Positions 1 to 9,204 are shown, counted from the first letter of the stretch. The stretch: 43,293 nucleotides of DNA from an uncultured Pelagibacteraceae bacterium (GCA_902593405.1 CACJIB010000009.1:1-43293), one strand, 5' to 3'. Numbers and translations are program-made. The notes: generated from the letters alone by a model not told the origin.

Positions 1-441
1 GTTGAGCATGCACTTAAAAATAATTTAATAAACGAACTTAAGAACAATGACACCATAAAACCGGAAGTTTTTTTTAATAAAGATACAAGATTTGATTTTT
101 TATTAGAAAAAGAGGATCAAAAAAATTTTGTTGAGGTCAAAAACGTTACATTATTTAGAAATAAAGATACCGCTGAATTTCCAGATGCGCCAACAACTAG
201 AGGAATTAAGCATTTATTAACCCTTATTGATGCCATAAAAAAACGTTATAAATCATACTTAATATTTTTAGTTCAAATTCAAAATATGAAATATTTTAAA
301 ATAGCTAAAGATATAGATGAAGAATATTACAAAGCCTACCTAAAAGCTAAAAAAGCCGGTGTTAATTTTTTAGCTTATAGATGTGATATAAGTTCTAAGA
401 AAATTTTTATAGATAAAAAATTAAAAATTATAGATGACTGA
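1..441 (+). CDS. sfsA: SfsA family protein (C-terminal part, cut by window edge)
   Basis: The reading frame is open from base 1 to a TGA at 439-441 and gives the last 146 residues; the start lies outside the window. It matches the conserved core of the sugar fermentation stimulation protein family: a RFDFLLE segment, FVEVKNVTL, then FPDAPTTRGIKHL. SfsA proteins are about 230 residues long, so roughly the first 85 are missing here. The core has a nuclease-like fold with acidic and Lys residues, but the cellular role is poorly defined; the E. coli name comes from effects on maltose use. Its stop overlaps the start of map by 8 bases, suggesting co-transcription and translational coupling. Confidence 0.85.
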   Translation, partial: VEHALKNNLINELKNNDTIKPEVFFNKDTRFDFLLEKEDQKNFVEVKNVTLFRNKDTAEFPDAPTTRGIKHLLTLIDAIKKRYKSYLIFLVQIQNMKYFKIAKDIDEEYYKAYLKAKKAGVNFLAYRCDISSKKIFIDKKLKIIDD

Positions 442-1204
442 TTATAAAGAAAAATTTGAAAAAATGAGAGTCGCAGGAAAACTAGCTGCGAGAACTTTAG
501 ATATGTTAACCGAAAATATTAAAGAAGGTGTCTCAACTAATTACATTGATAAGTTAGGATATGAATTTATTAGAGACAATGGCGGTCACTCTGCTCCACT
601 ATATTACAGAGGTTTTACAAAATCCTTATGCACATCTTTAAATCATGTTGTTTGTCATGGAATACCTTCTGATAGAATTTTACAAGAAGGTGATGCGATT
701 AATATAGATGTAACTGCAATTGTAGATGAGCACTACGGGGATACAAGTAGAATGTTTTGTGTTGGAAAAACTTCGGTCAAGTTAAACAATCTTATTGATG
801 CTACTTACGAATCTATGATGAGGGCTATCAAAATTTTAAAACCTGGAATTAAATTAGGAGATATAGGTTATGAAATTCAATCATTTGTAGAAGAAAAAGG
901 TTTTTCAGTTGTTAGAGATTTTTGTGGCCACGGCATAAGCACTACATTTCATGAGCCACCAAATATTCTTCACTACGGTAGAAAAAATACAGGCATGGAA
1001 TTAAGACCTGGCATGACATTTACAATAGAACCAATGATAAACGCAGGTAAATACGATGTAAAAATGTTGAATGATGGTTGGACAGCTGTTACAAAAGATA
1101 AATCTTTATCTGCACAATTTGAACATACGTTAGGAATTACTGAAAATGGTTATGAAATCTTTACAGAATCTGCTAAAGGTTATTTAAAGCCTCCATACTT
1201 ATAA
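434..1204 (+). CDS. map: Methionine aminopeptidase, type I
   Basis: This enzyme removes the initiator methionine from new proteins in the cytoplasm. The 256-residue length is usual for the short type I form. All five metal ligands are visible: D92 (INIDVT), D103 (YGDTSR), H166 (CGHGIS), E199 (TIEPM) and E230 (FEHTLGI). H71 and H173 sit where family substrate-contact histidines are expected. The start overlaps the end of sfsA by 8 bases, and purB starts 3 bases after the stop, so the gene probably belongs to the same transcript as the purine block. Nothing looks broken. Confidence 0.97.
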   Translation: MTDYKEKFEKMRVAGKLAARTLDMLTENIKEGVSTNYIDKLGYEFIRDNGGHSAPLYYRGFTKSLCTSLNHVVCHGIPSDRILQEGDAINIDVTAIVDEHYGDTSRMFCVGKTSVKLNNLIDATYESMMRAIKILKPGIKLGDIGYEIQSFVEEKGFSVVRDFCGHGISTTFHEPPNILHYGRKNTGMELRPGMTFTIEPMINAGKYDVKMLNDGWTAVTKDKSLSAQFEHTLGITENGYEIFTESAKGYLKPPYL

Positions 1205-1207
1205 TTA

Positions 1208-2500
1208 ATGATTAAAAGATACTCGCGAAAAGAATTAACTAATATTTGGTCAGAAGAAAATAAATACAAAATCTGGTTAGATGTTGAGGTCGCAGCTGCT
1301 GAGGCAATGGAAAAACTTGGTCAAATTCCAAAAGGTGTTGCTTCAGTTGTAAGAAAAAAAGCTAGAATTAATGTAACTAGAATTCATAAAATAGAGTCTG
1401 AAGTAAAACATGATGTAATAGCATTTCTTACCTCGGTTACTGAAAAAGTTGGAATTAAAGCACGGTACCTGCATCAAGGAATGACATCATCAGATGTTTT
1501 AGATACAACTTTTAACATTCAACTGGTCCAATCAGGTAAAATTATTTTAAAAGATATTGATCAGATTTTAAAAGTTTTAAAAAAGCAGGCAAAAAAATAT
1601 AAATTTACTCCGTGTATGGGAAGAAGCCACGGCATACATGCTGAACCAATTACGTTTGGTTTAAAATTGGCTTCTTTTTATGAGGAATTTAAAAGAAATA
1701 GAAAAAGACTAAAAGATGCTATTGATGAAGTTTCTACATGCGCAATTTCAGGTGCTGTTGGTACGTTTGCTAACATTAATCCAAATGTAGAAAAACACGT
1801 GGCAAAGAAATTAGGTCTAAAAGTTGAACCAATTTCCACACAAATAATTCCAAGAGATAGACATGCATTTTATTTTTCTGTTTTAGGAATTATTGCAGGG
1901 TCAATAGAGAGAGTAGCAGTTGAAATAAGACATCTTCAAAGAACTGAAGTGTATGAATTACAAGAATATTTTTCTAAAAATCAAAAAGGCTCTTCAGCGA
2001 TGCCTCATAAAAAAAATCCTATTTTAAGTGAGAATCTTACTGGTTTAGCCAGAATGATTAGAAGTTCAGTTGTGCCAGCACTTGAAAACATAGCTCTTTG
2101 GCATGAAAGAGATATTTCTCATTCAAGTGTTGAACGAAATATCGGTCCAGATGCTAATATAACTACTGATTTTGCATTAGTAAGACTTACAAATATTTTA
2201 GATAACATGATTGTCTATCCAAAAAAAATGCTTGAAAACTTAAACTTAACAAAAGGTTTAATTTTCTCTCAAGAAGTTATGTTGGAATTGACTAAAACAG
2301 GATTAAGCAGAGAAAAATCTTACAGATTAGTTCAATCTTATGCAAAAAAATGTTTTGCAGAAAATTTAAACTTAATTGATGTAATTTCATCTGATAAATT
2401 AATAATGAGTAAAATTTCGCCAAAAAAACTAAAATCTATATTTAACTATTCGAAACACTTTAAAAATATAAATTTAATCTTTAGAAGAGTTTTTAAATAA
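1208..2500 (+). CDS. purB: Adenylosuccinate lyase
   Basis: PurB splits SAICAR to AICAR plus fumarate and adenylosuccinate to AMP plus fumarate, so it acts twice in purine synthesis. At 430 residues it has the length of the shorter bacterial form. The fumarase/aspartase superfamily signature GSSAMPHKKNP lies at residues 261-271, the catalytic His region GRSHGIHAEP at 138-147, and the substrate-binding TSSDVLDT at 93-100. It opens the cluster purB-purC-purS-purQ-purL. Its TAA shares a base with the purC ATG (TAATG), so translation is probably coupled. Confidence 0.97.
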   Translation: MIKRYSRKELTNIWSEENKYKIWLDVEVAAAEAMEKLGQIPKGVASVVRKKARINVTRIHKIESEVKHDVIAFLTSVTEKVGIKARYLHQGMTSSDVLDTTFNIQLVQSGKIILKDIDQILKVLKKQAKKYKFTPCMGRSHGIHAEPITFGLKLASFYEEFKRNRKRLKDAIDEVSTCAISGAVGTFANINPNVEKHVAKKLGLKVEPISTQIIPRDRHAFYFSVLGIIAGSIERVAVEIRHLQRTEVYELQEYFSKNQKGSSAMPHKKNPILSENLTGLARMIRSSVVPALENIALWHERDISHSSVERNIGPDANITTDFALVRLTNILDNMIVYPKKMLENLNLTKGLIFSQEVMLELTKTGLSREKSYRLVQSYAKKCFAENLNLIDVISSDKLIMSKISPKKLKSIFNYSKHFKNINLIFRRVFK

Positions 2501-3285
2501 TGAAAAAAGGTAAAAAGTTATACGAAGGCAAAGCAAAAATCATTTATGCAACAAGTGATAAAAATTTAGTTATCCAATATTTTAAAGATGATGCAACTGC
2601 ATTCAATAATCAAAAAAAAACTACTATTGAAGGTAAAGGCGTTCTAAATAATAGAATATCTGAGCATATACTCTCAAATTTATCTGAAGTTGGAATTAAA
2701 AATCATTTAGTGAAAAGAATTAATATGAGAGAACAATTAGTTAAGCTAGTTGATATAATACCAATAGAATTTATAGTAAGAAATATTGCAACTGGATCAT
2801 TAACTAAAAGATTGGGTATAGAGGAAGGAACTGTCCTAGAACGACCATTAATAGAATACTGTCTAAAAGATGATAAACTTGGAGATCCAATAATTAGTCG
2901 TGAGCATATTTTAACTTTTAATTGGCTTGATATAATGCAGCTTGATTGGATAGATGAAAATCTATCTAGATTAAATGATTTTTTACTAGGAATGTTTAGA
3001 GGTGTCGGAATAAAATTAGTAGATTTTAAAGTTGAATTTGGCTTCACTCATGAGAGTGAAAAAACTAAGATAATATTAGCTGATGAGATAAGCCCTGACA
3101 CATGCAGATTGTGGGATACTTTAACAGATAAAAAACTTGATAAAGACAGATTTAGAAAAGATTTAGGAGATCTTATTCCTGCGTATACTGAAGTTGCAAA
3201 AAGACTTGGGATACTTCATGAGCAATCAAACGTTTCTGCTGTTAATGTAACCCAACTGTCATCGGTAAAAAGAAAGAAAAAATGA
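2500..3285 (+). CDS. purC: SAICAR synthase (phosphoribosylaminoimidazole-succinocarboxamide synthase)
   Basis: PurC joins CAIR and aspartate with ATP to give SAICAR, the substrate of PurB encoded just upstream. The 261-residue protein begins with the typical KLYEGKAKIIY ATP-binding strand. It contains the SAICAR synthetase signatures around IPIEFIVRNIATGS (about 86-99) and LVDFKVEFG (about 173-181), and an ISPDTCRLWD segment near 198. It starts on the last base of purB and overlaps purS by four bases (ATGA). The length is slightly above the common 237-255, through a Lys-rich C-terminal tail. Confidence 0.96.
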   Translation: MKKGKKLYEGKAKIIYATSDKNLVIQYFKDDATAFNNQKKTTIEGKGVLNNRISEHILSNLSEVGIKNHLVKRINMREQLVKLVDIIPIEFIVRNIATGSLTKRLGIEEGTVLERPLIEYCLKDDKLGDPIISREHILTFNWLDIMQLDWIDENLSRLNDFLLGMFRGVGIKLVDFKVEFGFTHESEKTKIILADEISPDTCRLWDTLTDKKLDKDRFRKDLGDLIPAYTEVAKRLGILHEQSNVSAVNVTQLSSVKRKKK

Positions 3286-3524
3286 AAATTTCAGTAATCA
3301 TTACTTTAAAAAAAGATGTACTTGATCCACAAGGAAAAGTCATTCATCAAACTTTGGATGGAATGGGTTTCAATGATGTTAATGAAGTAAGACAAGGGAA
3401 GTATTTTGAAATAGACACTAAAGAAACCGATAACGACAAAGCAAAAGCAAAAGTTGAAGAAATGTGTAAAAAACTTTTGGCAAATCTTGTAATAGAAAAT
3501 TATAAAATTATTGATCCAAAGTAA
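3282..3524 (+). CDS. purS: Phosphoribosylformylglycinamidine synthase subunit PurS
   Basis: PurS is the small subunit that holds PurL and PurQ together in the three-part FGAM synthase. The 80-residue sequence has the usual pattern: an initial beta strand (KISVIITLKKDVLDPQG), then a GFNDVNEVRQGKYFEI segment that matches family members. Its start overlaps the purC stop in an ATGA, and purQ follows three bases after its stop. The presence of purS agrees with the short PurL encoded two genes downstream. Confidence 0.95.
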   Translation: MKISVIITLKKDVLDPQGKVIHQTLDGMGFNDVNEVRQGKYFEIDTKETDNDKAKAKVEEMCKKLLANLVIENYKIIDPK

Positions 3525-3527
3525 TTA

Positions 3528-4211
3528 ATGAAATCATCAGTTATTACTTTTCCTGGTTCAAATTGTGACAGAGACATGGATGTTGCTCTAAAAAAATTTG
3601 GGTTCAAAAATAAAATGGTATGGCATGCAGATGCTGAATTACCAAAAAGTGATTTAGTTGTATTACCAGGTGGGTTTTCATATGGGGACTACTTAAGATG
3701 TGGAAGTATGGCATCTAAATCAAAAATAATGCAGTCTGTAATTAATTTTGCAAATTCAGGGGGTATGGTTATGGGTATCTGTAATGGATTTCAAATATTA
3801 GTAGAAACTGGTTTGGTTCCAGGTGTTTTGCTCAGAAATAAATATTTAGAATTTATTTGTAAAAATGTTTTCGTAAAAATTAACGATAAAAAAAATAAAT
3901 ATTTTAAAAATGTTGATAACGAAGTTTTAGAATTTCATATAGCTCATAATGAAGGAAATTATTTTTGTACTAATGATCAATTGAAAGAAATTCAGGACAA
4001 TAATCAAATAGCTATTAATTATTGTGATGAAAATGGAAAAATTGAAGATCAATTTAATCCCAATGGATCCTTAAAAAATATTGCTGGTATATTTAATAAA
4101 GAAAAAAATGTTCTAGGAATGATGCCTCACCCTGAAAGAATGATTGATAAATCTTTATCTGGTGAGGATGGATCATTATTTTTTAAAAACTTAATTAACA
4201 ACTTAAAATGA
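3528..4211 (+). CDS. purQ: Phosphoribosylformylglycinamidine synthase, glutaminase subunit PurQ
   Basis: PurQ is the class I glutamine amidotransferase that releases ammonia for PurL. The nucleophile C85 lies in MGICNGFQIL and the His/Glu pair H201/E203 in MMPHPERM, completing the catalytic triad. GGFSYGDYLRCG at 49-59 is another family signature. The length of 227 residues is normal for the stand-alone subunit. Its TGA overlaps the purL ATG (ATGA at 4208-4211), so the amounts of PurQ and PurL are probably coupled. Confidence 0.97.
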   Translation: MKSSVITFPGSNCDRDMDVALKKFGFKNKMVWHADAELPKSDLVVLPGGFSYGDYLRCGSMASKSKIMQSVINFANSGGMVMGICNGFQILVETGLVPGVLLRNKYLEFICKNVFVKINDKKNKYFKNVDNEVLEFHIAHNEGNYFCTNDQLKEIQDNNQIAINYCDENGKIEDQFNPNGSLKNIAGIFNKEKNVLGMMPHPERMIDKSLSGEDGSLFFKNLINNLK

Positions 4212-6400
4212 TTGTAAACGAACAAGTAGCAGTTGACCACGGTTTAAAGAAAGATGAATATGCTAAAATTTGTGAGCTATTAAAAAGAAACCCTAATATT
4301 ACAGAATTAGGGATTTTTTCTGCAATGTGGAATGAACATTGTTCTTATAAGTCATCAAGATTACATTTAAAGAAGCTACCTACTAAAGGAAAAAAAGTTA
4401 TCCAAGGTCCTGGTGAAAATGCAGGTGTTATCGATATTGAGGATAATGATGCAATAGTTTTTAAAATAGAAAGCCACAATCACCCTTCATTTATTGAACC
4501 TTATCAAGGTGCTGCTACCGGTGTAGGAGGAATAATGAGAGATGTATTTACAATGGGTGCAAGACCAATAGCTAACTTAAACTCTATTCATTTTGGATCA
4601 CCACAACATAAAAAAACGAAAAATTTATTAAGAGGTGTTGTCCATGGAATAGGAGGTTATGGAAATTGTATGGGTGTTCCTACAATTGCTGGCCAAACAA
4701 GTTTTGATAGTTCCTATAATGGAAATATTTTGGTTAACGCTATGACATTAGGATTAGTCAAAAAAGATAAGATTTTTTACTCTAAAGCTGCTGGCTTAAA
4801 TAAGCCTGTGATTTATGTTGGATCTAAAACTGGGAGAGATGGAATACATGGTGCAAGTATGGCTTCAGCTAGTTTTGATGAAAAAATCGAGGAAAAGAAA
4901 CCAACAGTTCAAGTTGGAGATCCATTTACTGAAAAACTTTTACTTGAAGCTTGTTTAGAGCTAATGGCTGGAGACTCTATTATAGCCATTCAAGATATGG
5001 GTGCTGCAGGATTAACTTCTTCAAGCATTGAAATGGCATCTAAAGGAAAACTCGGAATTGAAATCAATTTAAATAAAGTTCCATGCAGAGAAACCAAAAT
5101 GACACCATACGAAATTATGCTGTCTGAGAGCCAAGAAAGAATGTTGATTGTTTTAGAAAACGGCAAAGAAGAGCAAGCAAAAAAAATATTTGATAAATGG
5201 AACTTAGATTTTGCAGTAATTGGAAAAACTACTAATTCAAAAAAAATAGAACTTTATTTTGATGAAGAAAAAGTTGCAGACATTCCAGTTAATACTTTAG
5301 TTGAAAACTCTCCAATGTATGATCGTAAATGGAAAAAAACAAAACTTCCTAAAAAGAATAAAATTAAAAAAGAAGACATTAGACATTTAAAAATGATCGA
5401 TGTATTAAAAAAAATTTTAGCAAATCCAAATATATGTAGCAAAGAGTGGATTTGGCAACAATATGATCATACTGTAATGGGAGATACTATACAAAAACCT
5501 GGAGGAGATGCGGGTGTTGTAAGAGTTCATGGTACAGATAAAGCTGTAGCTGCCTGTGTAGACTCTTCTGCAGTTTATTGTTGGGCGCATCCTTTAACTG
5601 GTGGAAAGCAAGTAGTTTGTGAAAGTTTTAGAAATCTTATATCCGTTGGTGCAAAACCAATTGCTATTACTAATTGTTTAAATTTTGGTAGTCCTGAAAA
5701 TGAAGAGAACATGGGTGAGTTTGTTGAATGTGTTCAAGGTATTGGTGAAGCGAGCGAATATTTAAAATTTCCAGTAGTTTCTGGAAATGTATCTTTCTAC
5801 AATCAAACAAAAGAGGAAGGCATAAAACCCACACCTGCAATTGGTGGAGTTGGGTTAATCAAGGATTATAAGAATATGATCACTATGAAATTTAAAGAAG
5901 TTGATAATTTAGTTTTAGTGATTGGAAAAACTGAAGGACATATTGATCAAAGTTTATTTGCAAGAACTATTTTAAATGAAAAAAATGGACCCCCACCTGA
6001 AGTAAATTTATTTAATGAAAAAAATAATGGAGAAACTTTACTCAAATTAATTGATAATAATTTAATTAAAAGTGCTCATGACGTTTCTTTAGGAGGCATA
6101 ATTACTGCGGTAGCAAAAATGTGTATTAAAGGAAAAAAAGGAATAACTATTAAAAAACCCAAATATCTAATTAATGAAATAGAGTACTTTTTTGCCGAAG
6201 ATCAGAGTAGATATATTATAGAAATAAACAAAAAAGATTTTAAAAAAGTAGCTGATATGTTGAATAAAAATGCAGTTCATTTTGATGAACTTGGTACAAT
6301 TACTGAAAATGAACTATATATTAACGATAAGACAAAAGTTACAATTGACGAATTATCAACTTCAAATAAAAGTTGGTTAAATAACTATATGAGCAAATAA
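4208..6400 (+). CDS. purL: Phosphoribosylformylglycinamidine synthase, large subunit PurL (short form)
   Basis: PurL makes FGAM from FGAR, ATP and ammonia. At 730 residues it is the small form found in bacteria with separate PurS and PurQ, not the roughly 1300-residue fused enzyme. Visible motifs are MWNEHCSYKSSR at the N terminus, IESHNHPS, GAATGVGGI, DMGAAGLTSSSIEMA, SESQERML and, in the second AIR-synthase-like half, SAHDVSLGGI. The TAA shares its last base with the bolA start. The protein is intact with no internal disruption. Confidence 0.97.
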   Translation: MIVNEQVAVDHGLKKDEYAKICELLKRNPNITELGIFSAMWNEHCSYKSSRLHLKKLPTKGKKVIQGPGENAGVIDIEDNDAIVFKIESHNHPSFIEPYQGAATGVGGIMRDVFTMGARPIANLNSIHFGSPQHKKTKNLLRGVVHGIGGYGNCMGVPTIAGQTSFDSSYNGNILVNAMTLGLVKKDKIFYSKAAGLNKPVIYVGSKTGRDGIHGASMASASFDEKIEEKKPTVQVGDPFTEKLLLEACLELMAGDSIIAIQDMGAAGLTSSSIEMASKGKLGIEINLNKVPCRETKMTPYEIMLSESQERMLIVLENGKEEQAKKIFDKWNLDFAVIGKTTNSKKIELYFDEEKVADIPVNTLVENSPMYDRKWKKTKLPKKNKIKKEDIRHLKMIDVLKKILANPNICSKEWIWQQYDHTVMGDTIQKPGGDAGVVRVHGTDKAVAACVDSSAVYCWAHPLTGGKQVVCESFRNLISVGAKPIAITNCLNFGSPENEENMGEFVECVQGIGEASEYLKFPVVSGNVSFYNQTKEEGIKPTPAIGGVGLIKDYKNMITMKFKEVDNLVLVIGKTEGHIDQSLFARTILNEKNGPPPEVNLFNEKNNGETLLKLIDNNLIKSAHDVSLGGIITAVAKMCIKGKKGITIKKPKYLINEIEYFFAEDQSRYIIEINKKDFKKVADMLNKNAVHFDELGTITENELYINDKTKVTIDELSTSNKSWLNNYMSK

Positions 6401-6630
6401 TGGCAATGGATTTAAAAGAAATTGAGAATTTTATAAAGGAGGCAATGCCTGATGCAATTGTTGAAATACAAGATTTGGCAGGTGATGGAAATCATTATTC
6501 AGCTACTGTTACCTCGTCTCAATTTTCTGGAAAAAGTAAAATTGAACAACATAAAATGGTTTACAACTCATTAAAAGGTAAAATGGGTAATGAACTACAC
6601 GCATTAGCAATTAAAACAAAGGAGAGTTAA
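6400..6630 (+). CDS. bolA: BolA family protein
   Basis: This is a 76-residue BolA/IbaG-type protein. The family forms [2Fe-2S]-bridged complexes with CGFS glutaredoxins and acts in iron-sulfur handling or iron sensing. The typical class II KH-like fold pattern is visible: a helix near PDAIVEIQDLAGDG, a strand NHYSATV and the SKIEQHKMVY helix, with H32 and H51 as possible cluster ligands. An alternative start is the ATG two codons later. It touches purL (TAATG), and grxD begins right after its stop, matching a gene pair common in Alphaproteobacteria. Confidence 0.93.
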   Translation: MAMDLKEIENFIKEAMPDAIVEIQDLAGDGNHYSATVTSSQFSGKSKIEQHKMVYNSLKGKMGNELHALAIKTKES

Positions 6631-6969
6631 ATGGATCAACAAACAAATGATTTAATAAAAAATGAAATTGAAAACAACGAAGTATGTTTGTTTATGAAAG
6701 GCACACCTGACGCTCCACAATGTGGGTTTTCAATGGCTACTTCAAATATTTTAAAAATCCTAGAAGTAAATTTTAAAGGAGTAAATGTTTTAGAAAGTCA
6801 AAATTTAAGAGAGGGTATTAAAGTTTTTAGTGATTGGCCAACCATCCCACAACTTTATGTTAAAAATGAATTTATAGGTGGATGTGACATTGTTAAAGAA
6901 ATGTATGAAAGCGGTGAACTGGCAAAACTTTTTGAAAGCAAAAATATAAATTTTAAGGCTAAAAGCTAA
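6631..6969 (+). CDS. grxD: Monothiol glutaredoxin, Grx4 type
   Basis: The CGFS active site at residues 31-34 and the cis-proline segment WPTIPQLYV identify a monothiol glutaredoxin. These bind a [2Fe-2S] cluster with glutathione and pass it to target proteins, often together with BolA. The GGCDIVKEMYESGEL region contributes to glutathione binding. It has 112 residues, the normal length. A clear ribosome site (AAGGAGAG, 6619-6626) lies inside the end of bolA. Its TAA (6967-6969) directly abuts the stop of the converging rpsD gene, leaving no room for a terminator between them. Confidence 0.96.
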   Translation: MDQQTNDLIKNEIENNEVCLFMKGTPDAPQCGFSMATSNILKILEVNFKGVNVLESQNLREGIKVFSDWPTIPQLYVKNEFIGGCDIVKEMYESGELAKLFESKNINFKAKS

Positions 6970-7587
6970 TTATCTAGAATAATATTCAATTACTAGATTA
7001 GGTTCCATAATTATTGGATATGGAACTTCTTCAAACTTTGGTACTCTAACAAACTTTAATTTTTTATTTTTTTCATCCATCTGAATATATTCTGGTGTTT
7101 CTCTTTCTTTGTTTGCAAGGGCAATATCAATTATTGCAAGTTGTTTAGATTTATCTCTAATCTCAATAGAATCCTCTTCTCTAACCATGTAACTACCAAT
7201 ATTAACTTTTTTGCCATTTACTCTGACGTGACCATGATTAATTAATTGTCTAGCTGAAAAAATTGTTGTAGCAAATTTTGCTCTGTAGATCACAGCATCT
7301 AATCTTCTTTCAAGAAGGCCAATTAAATTTTCACCGGTATCACCTTTAAGCATTACTGCTTTTTTGTAGATATTTCTAAATTGTCTCTCGTTAATGTTAC
7401 CATAATAGGCTTTTAATTTTTGTTTAGCCTGAAGCTGTATTCCATAGTCAGATGGCTTTGATGTTTTTGTTTGACCGTGTTGTCCTGGTCCATATGCTCT
7501 TTTATTAAAAGGGCTTTTAGGTCTTCCCCAAAGGTTAACTTTTAATCTTCTGTCTACTTTATGTTTAGAGTTTAATCTTTTTGTCAT
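6970..7587 (-). CDS. rpsD: 30S ribosomal protein S4
   Basis: S4 is a primary 16S rRNA-binding protein that starts small-subunit assembly. The 205-residue sequence has the N-terminal segment ([17 protein letters not shown], then GPGQHGQ) of the zinc-free form, and an S4 RNA-binding domain at about 95-155 ([28 protein letters not shown]). It stands alone, not in the alpha operon as in E. coli. A strong sigma-70-like promoter fills the gap upstream and no Shine-Dalgarno is seen, so the mRNA may have a very short leader. Confidence 0.97.
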   Translation of the reverse strand: MTKRLNSKHKVDRRLKVNLWGRPKSPFNKRAYGPGQHGQTKTSKPSDYGIQLQAKQKLKAYYGNINERQFRNIYKKAVMLKGDTGENLIGLLERRLDAVIYRAKFATTIFSARQLINHGHVRVNGKKVNIGSYMVREEDSIEIRDKSKQLAIIDIALANKERETPEYIQMDEKNKKLKFVRVPKFEEVPYPIIMEPNLVIEYYSR

Positions 7588-7599
7588 TTAATAGTGGGC

Positions 7600-7627
7600 T
7601 TTATAAACTTACTCATAATTTTGTCAA
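7600..7627 (-). promoter_or_regulatory. Sigma-70-type promoter for rpsD
   Basis: Read on the - strand, TTGACA (7627-7622) is followed by a 16-base spacer and TATAAA (7605-7600). That is a perfect -35 and a five-of-six -10. The -10 ends 12 bases before the rpsD ATG, so transcription should begin about 5-6 bases before the start codon. The -35 abuts the stop codon of the upstream trmJ-like gene. Confidence 0.65.
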
Positions 7628-8341
7628 TCAACGTTTTTTACCTAAACTAGCAAATACGCCTGATAAAATACGTATTTCTTTAGTTGATAGTTCCATCCTA
7701 TAAAAAATATTCCTCAAGTTTTCAAGCATTATTGGTTTCTTCTCTTTTGATTTAAAGAAATTAATCTCTTCAAGATTCTTTATACAAAGATTTGCCATAG
7801 CAACTATCTCTTTTTTAGATGCTAATTTAACTTTATTTGATTTCTTAAAAGAAGATGCTTTTAAATTAATTATGCTTGATACATATTGTGCAATTATTAT
7901 TAAGCTGTGAGACAGATTTAACGATTTGAACTCATGATTAGTTGGAATTTGCAGAGTATAATTTGCATAGCTTATTTCATTGTTTGATAAACCAGACGCT
8001 TCTGAACCAAATAAAAAAGCTATTTTCTTTTTATAATTAATTTTTTTTAAATCTTCTAATTGGATATGTTTAATATTTTTATTTCTAAATCGTGCTGATG
8101 TTGCAATTACAATATCTATATTTTTTAAAGAAATTTCTAAATTTTCAAAATTCTTTGCTTTATTTATTATATTTTTTGCTCCTACTGAAGTTGCTAAAAT
8201 TTTATCATTAGGAAATATTGGCTTAGGATCAACAACAATAAGTTTATTAAAATTAAAATTTTTCATTCCCCTTGCGCATGCTCCAATATTTTCTGAGAGT
8301 TGAGGTTTATGTAAAATGAAAGAAATATTGTTAGCAGACAT
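7628..8341 (-). CDS. trmJ: TrmJ-like RNA 2'-O-methyltransferase (SPOUT/TrmH family)
   Basis: The protein resembles SAM-dependent 2'-O-methyltransferases that modify tRNA position 32 (TrmJ). It starts with the N-terminal strand and helix ISFILHKPQLSENIGACAR. It then carries the SPOUT knot motifs FGSEASGLSNNEI (about 112-124) and a third motif ending SLNLSHSLIIIAQY (about 141-154). A 237-residue length fits TrmJ. It shares one base with the preceding DUF1989 gene (TAATG) and probably belongs to the cysS-cimA-DUF1989-trmJ unit. The family call is firm, while the exact target nucleotide is inferred. Confidence 0.85.
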   Translation of the reverse strand: MSANNISFILHKPQLSENIGACARGMKNFNFNKLIVVDPKPIFPNDKILATSVGAKNIINKAKNFENLEISLKNIDIVIATSARFRNKNIKHIQLEDLKKINYKKKIAFLFGSEASGLSNNEISYANYTLQIPTNHEFKSLNLSHSLIIIAQYVSSIINLKASSFKKSNKVKLASKKEIVAMANLCIKNLEEINFFKSKEKKPIMLENLRNIFYRMELSTKEIRILSGVFASLGKKR

Positions 8342-9204
8342 TAATCAATGCCATGATTTCTGTTATAACTAGAAATGGTTGATGGTTTGATATCATTTAA
8401 ATATTTAGGATCTACTGTCCAAATAGAAACTTTTAACGGATAACATTTTGCTATATCGGATGAATGTTCAGTTCCACAATCACCTCCTGGACAAGCTGAA
8501 AGAGCACCTAACAAATCTGTTTCAGCAAAAAACTCTAAATAATCACCTGGTCTTACAGGACTTGCTTTCATAAAGTATTGTTTAGTATCATTGGTAAATC
8601 CAGTTAACATAAAAACATTTAATACATCATGAACTATTTTTTCTGCTTGGTCTAATTGAATATTTTTTTCTTTAACCAAAGCTCTTGTTAGGTTTGAATG
8701 ACAGCAATAATGATAATCGTTATCACTCAAAAGTTTTGATGTATACGGATCACATCTAGTGCCAATTACGTCATGAACTGATCCTCCATCTTTATCATAA
8801 TCATACCAATCTAAAGTATCCCAAGTTATTGTTGCTAAAGATCTAAGATAGGGAAAACTACTAAACATTTTATCTCCCACTGAAAGATGTGTGCCATAAA
8901 GAGCTCTTGTTTTTCCTGAGTAAAATTTTTCCTCTAAATTATTTAAATTAAATAAATTTAAATCTCCTACTTGAGGTCCCTCTATACTTTCAATTCTAAA
9001 AAACTCACCAAATTTAACTTCAAACGTTTTTGCATCTCTTGGTGGAATTATAACTTCCTCTTTTTTAACCAGGTGTTCACGAGCGGAATGTAAAATACTT
9101 AAATTTTTTTCCTCAATATTAGTATTTGGGTAACAAACTATTGGTTTGGCTCCTATTCTATCTTTTAGATCAAATGGTTTTTCTGAAAATTTTTTAATTT
9201 TCAT
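8341..9204 (-). CDS. DUF1989 (urea carboxylase-associated family) protein
   Basis: The 287-residue protein matches the DUF1989 pattern: a RIESIEGPQVGDLNLFN segment near 73-89, LRSLATITWDTLDWYDYDKDGG in the middle, and a Cys-rich stretch ACPGGDCGTEHSS near 236-248. Other Cys and His residues (YHYCCHSN) could help bind a metal. Members are often found beside urea carboxylase or aminomethyltransferase-like genes, but none is present here. Instead it sits between cimA (2-base gap) and a tRNA methyltransferase. The reaction is unknown; a small-molecule role tied to amino-acid metabolism is only a guess. Confidence 0.75.
   Translation of the reverse strand: MKIKKFSEKPFDLKDRIGAKPIVCYPNTNIEEKNLSILHSAREHLVKKEEVIIPPRDAKTFEVKFGEFFRIESIEGPQVGDLNLFNLNNLEEKFYSGKTRALYGTHLSVGDKMFSSFPYLRSLATITWDTLDWYDYDKDGGSVHDVIGTRCDPYTSKLLSDNDYHYCCHSNLTRALVKEKNIQLDQAEKIVHDVLNVFMLTGFTNDTKQYFMKASPVRPGDYLEFFAETDLLGALSACPGGDCGTEHSSDIAKCYPLKVSIWTVDPKYLNDIKPSTISSYNRNHGID

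Noticed and set aside
2703-3047. Open frame of 114 codons antisense to purC
   Set aside because: It lies within the conserved purC core and its Ser/Ile-rich composition is what the complement of purC would give.
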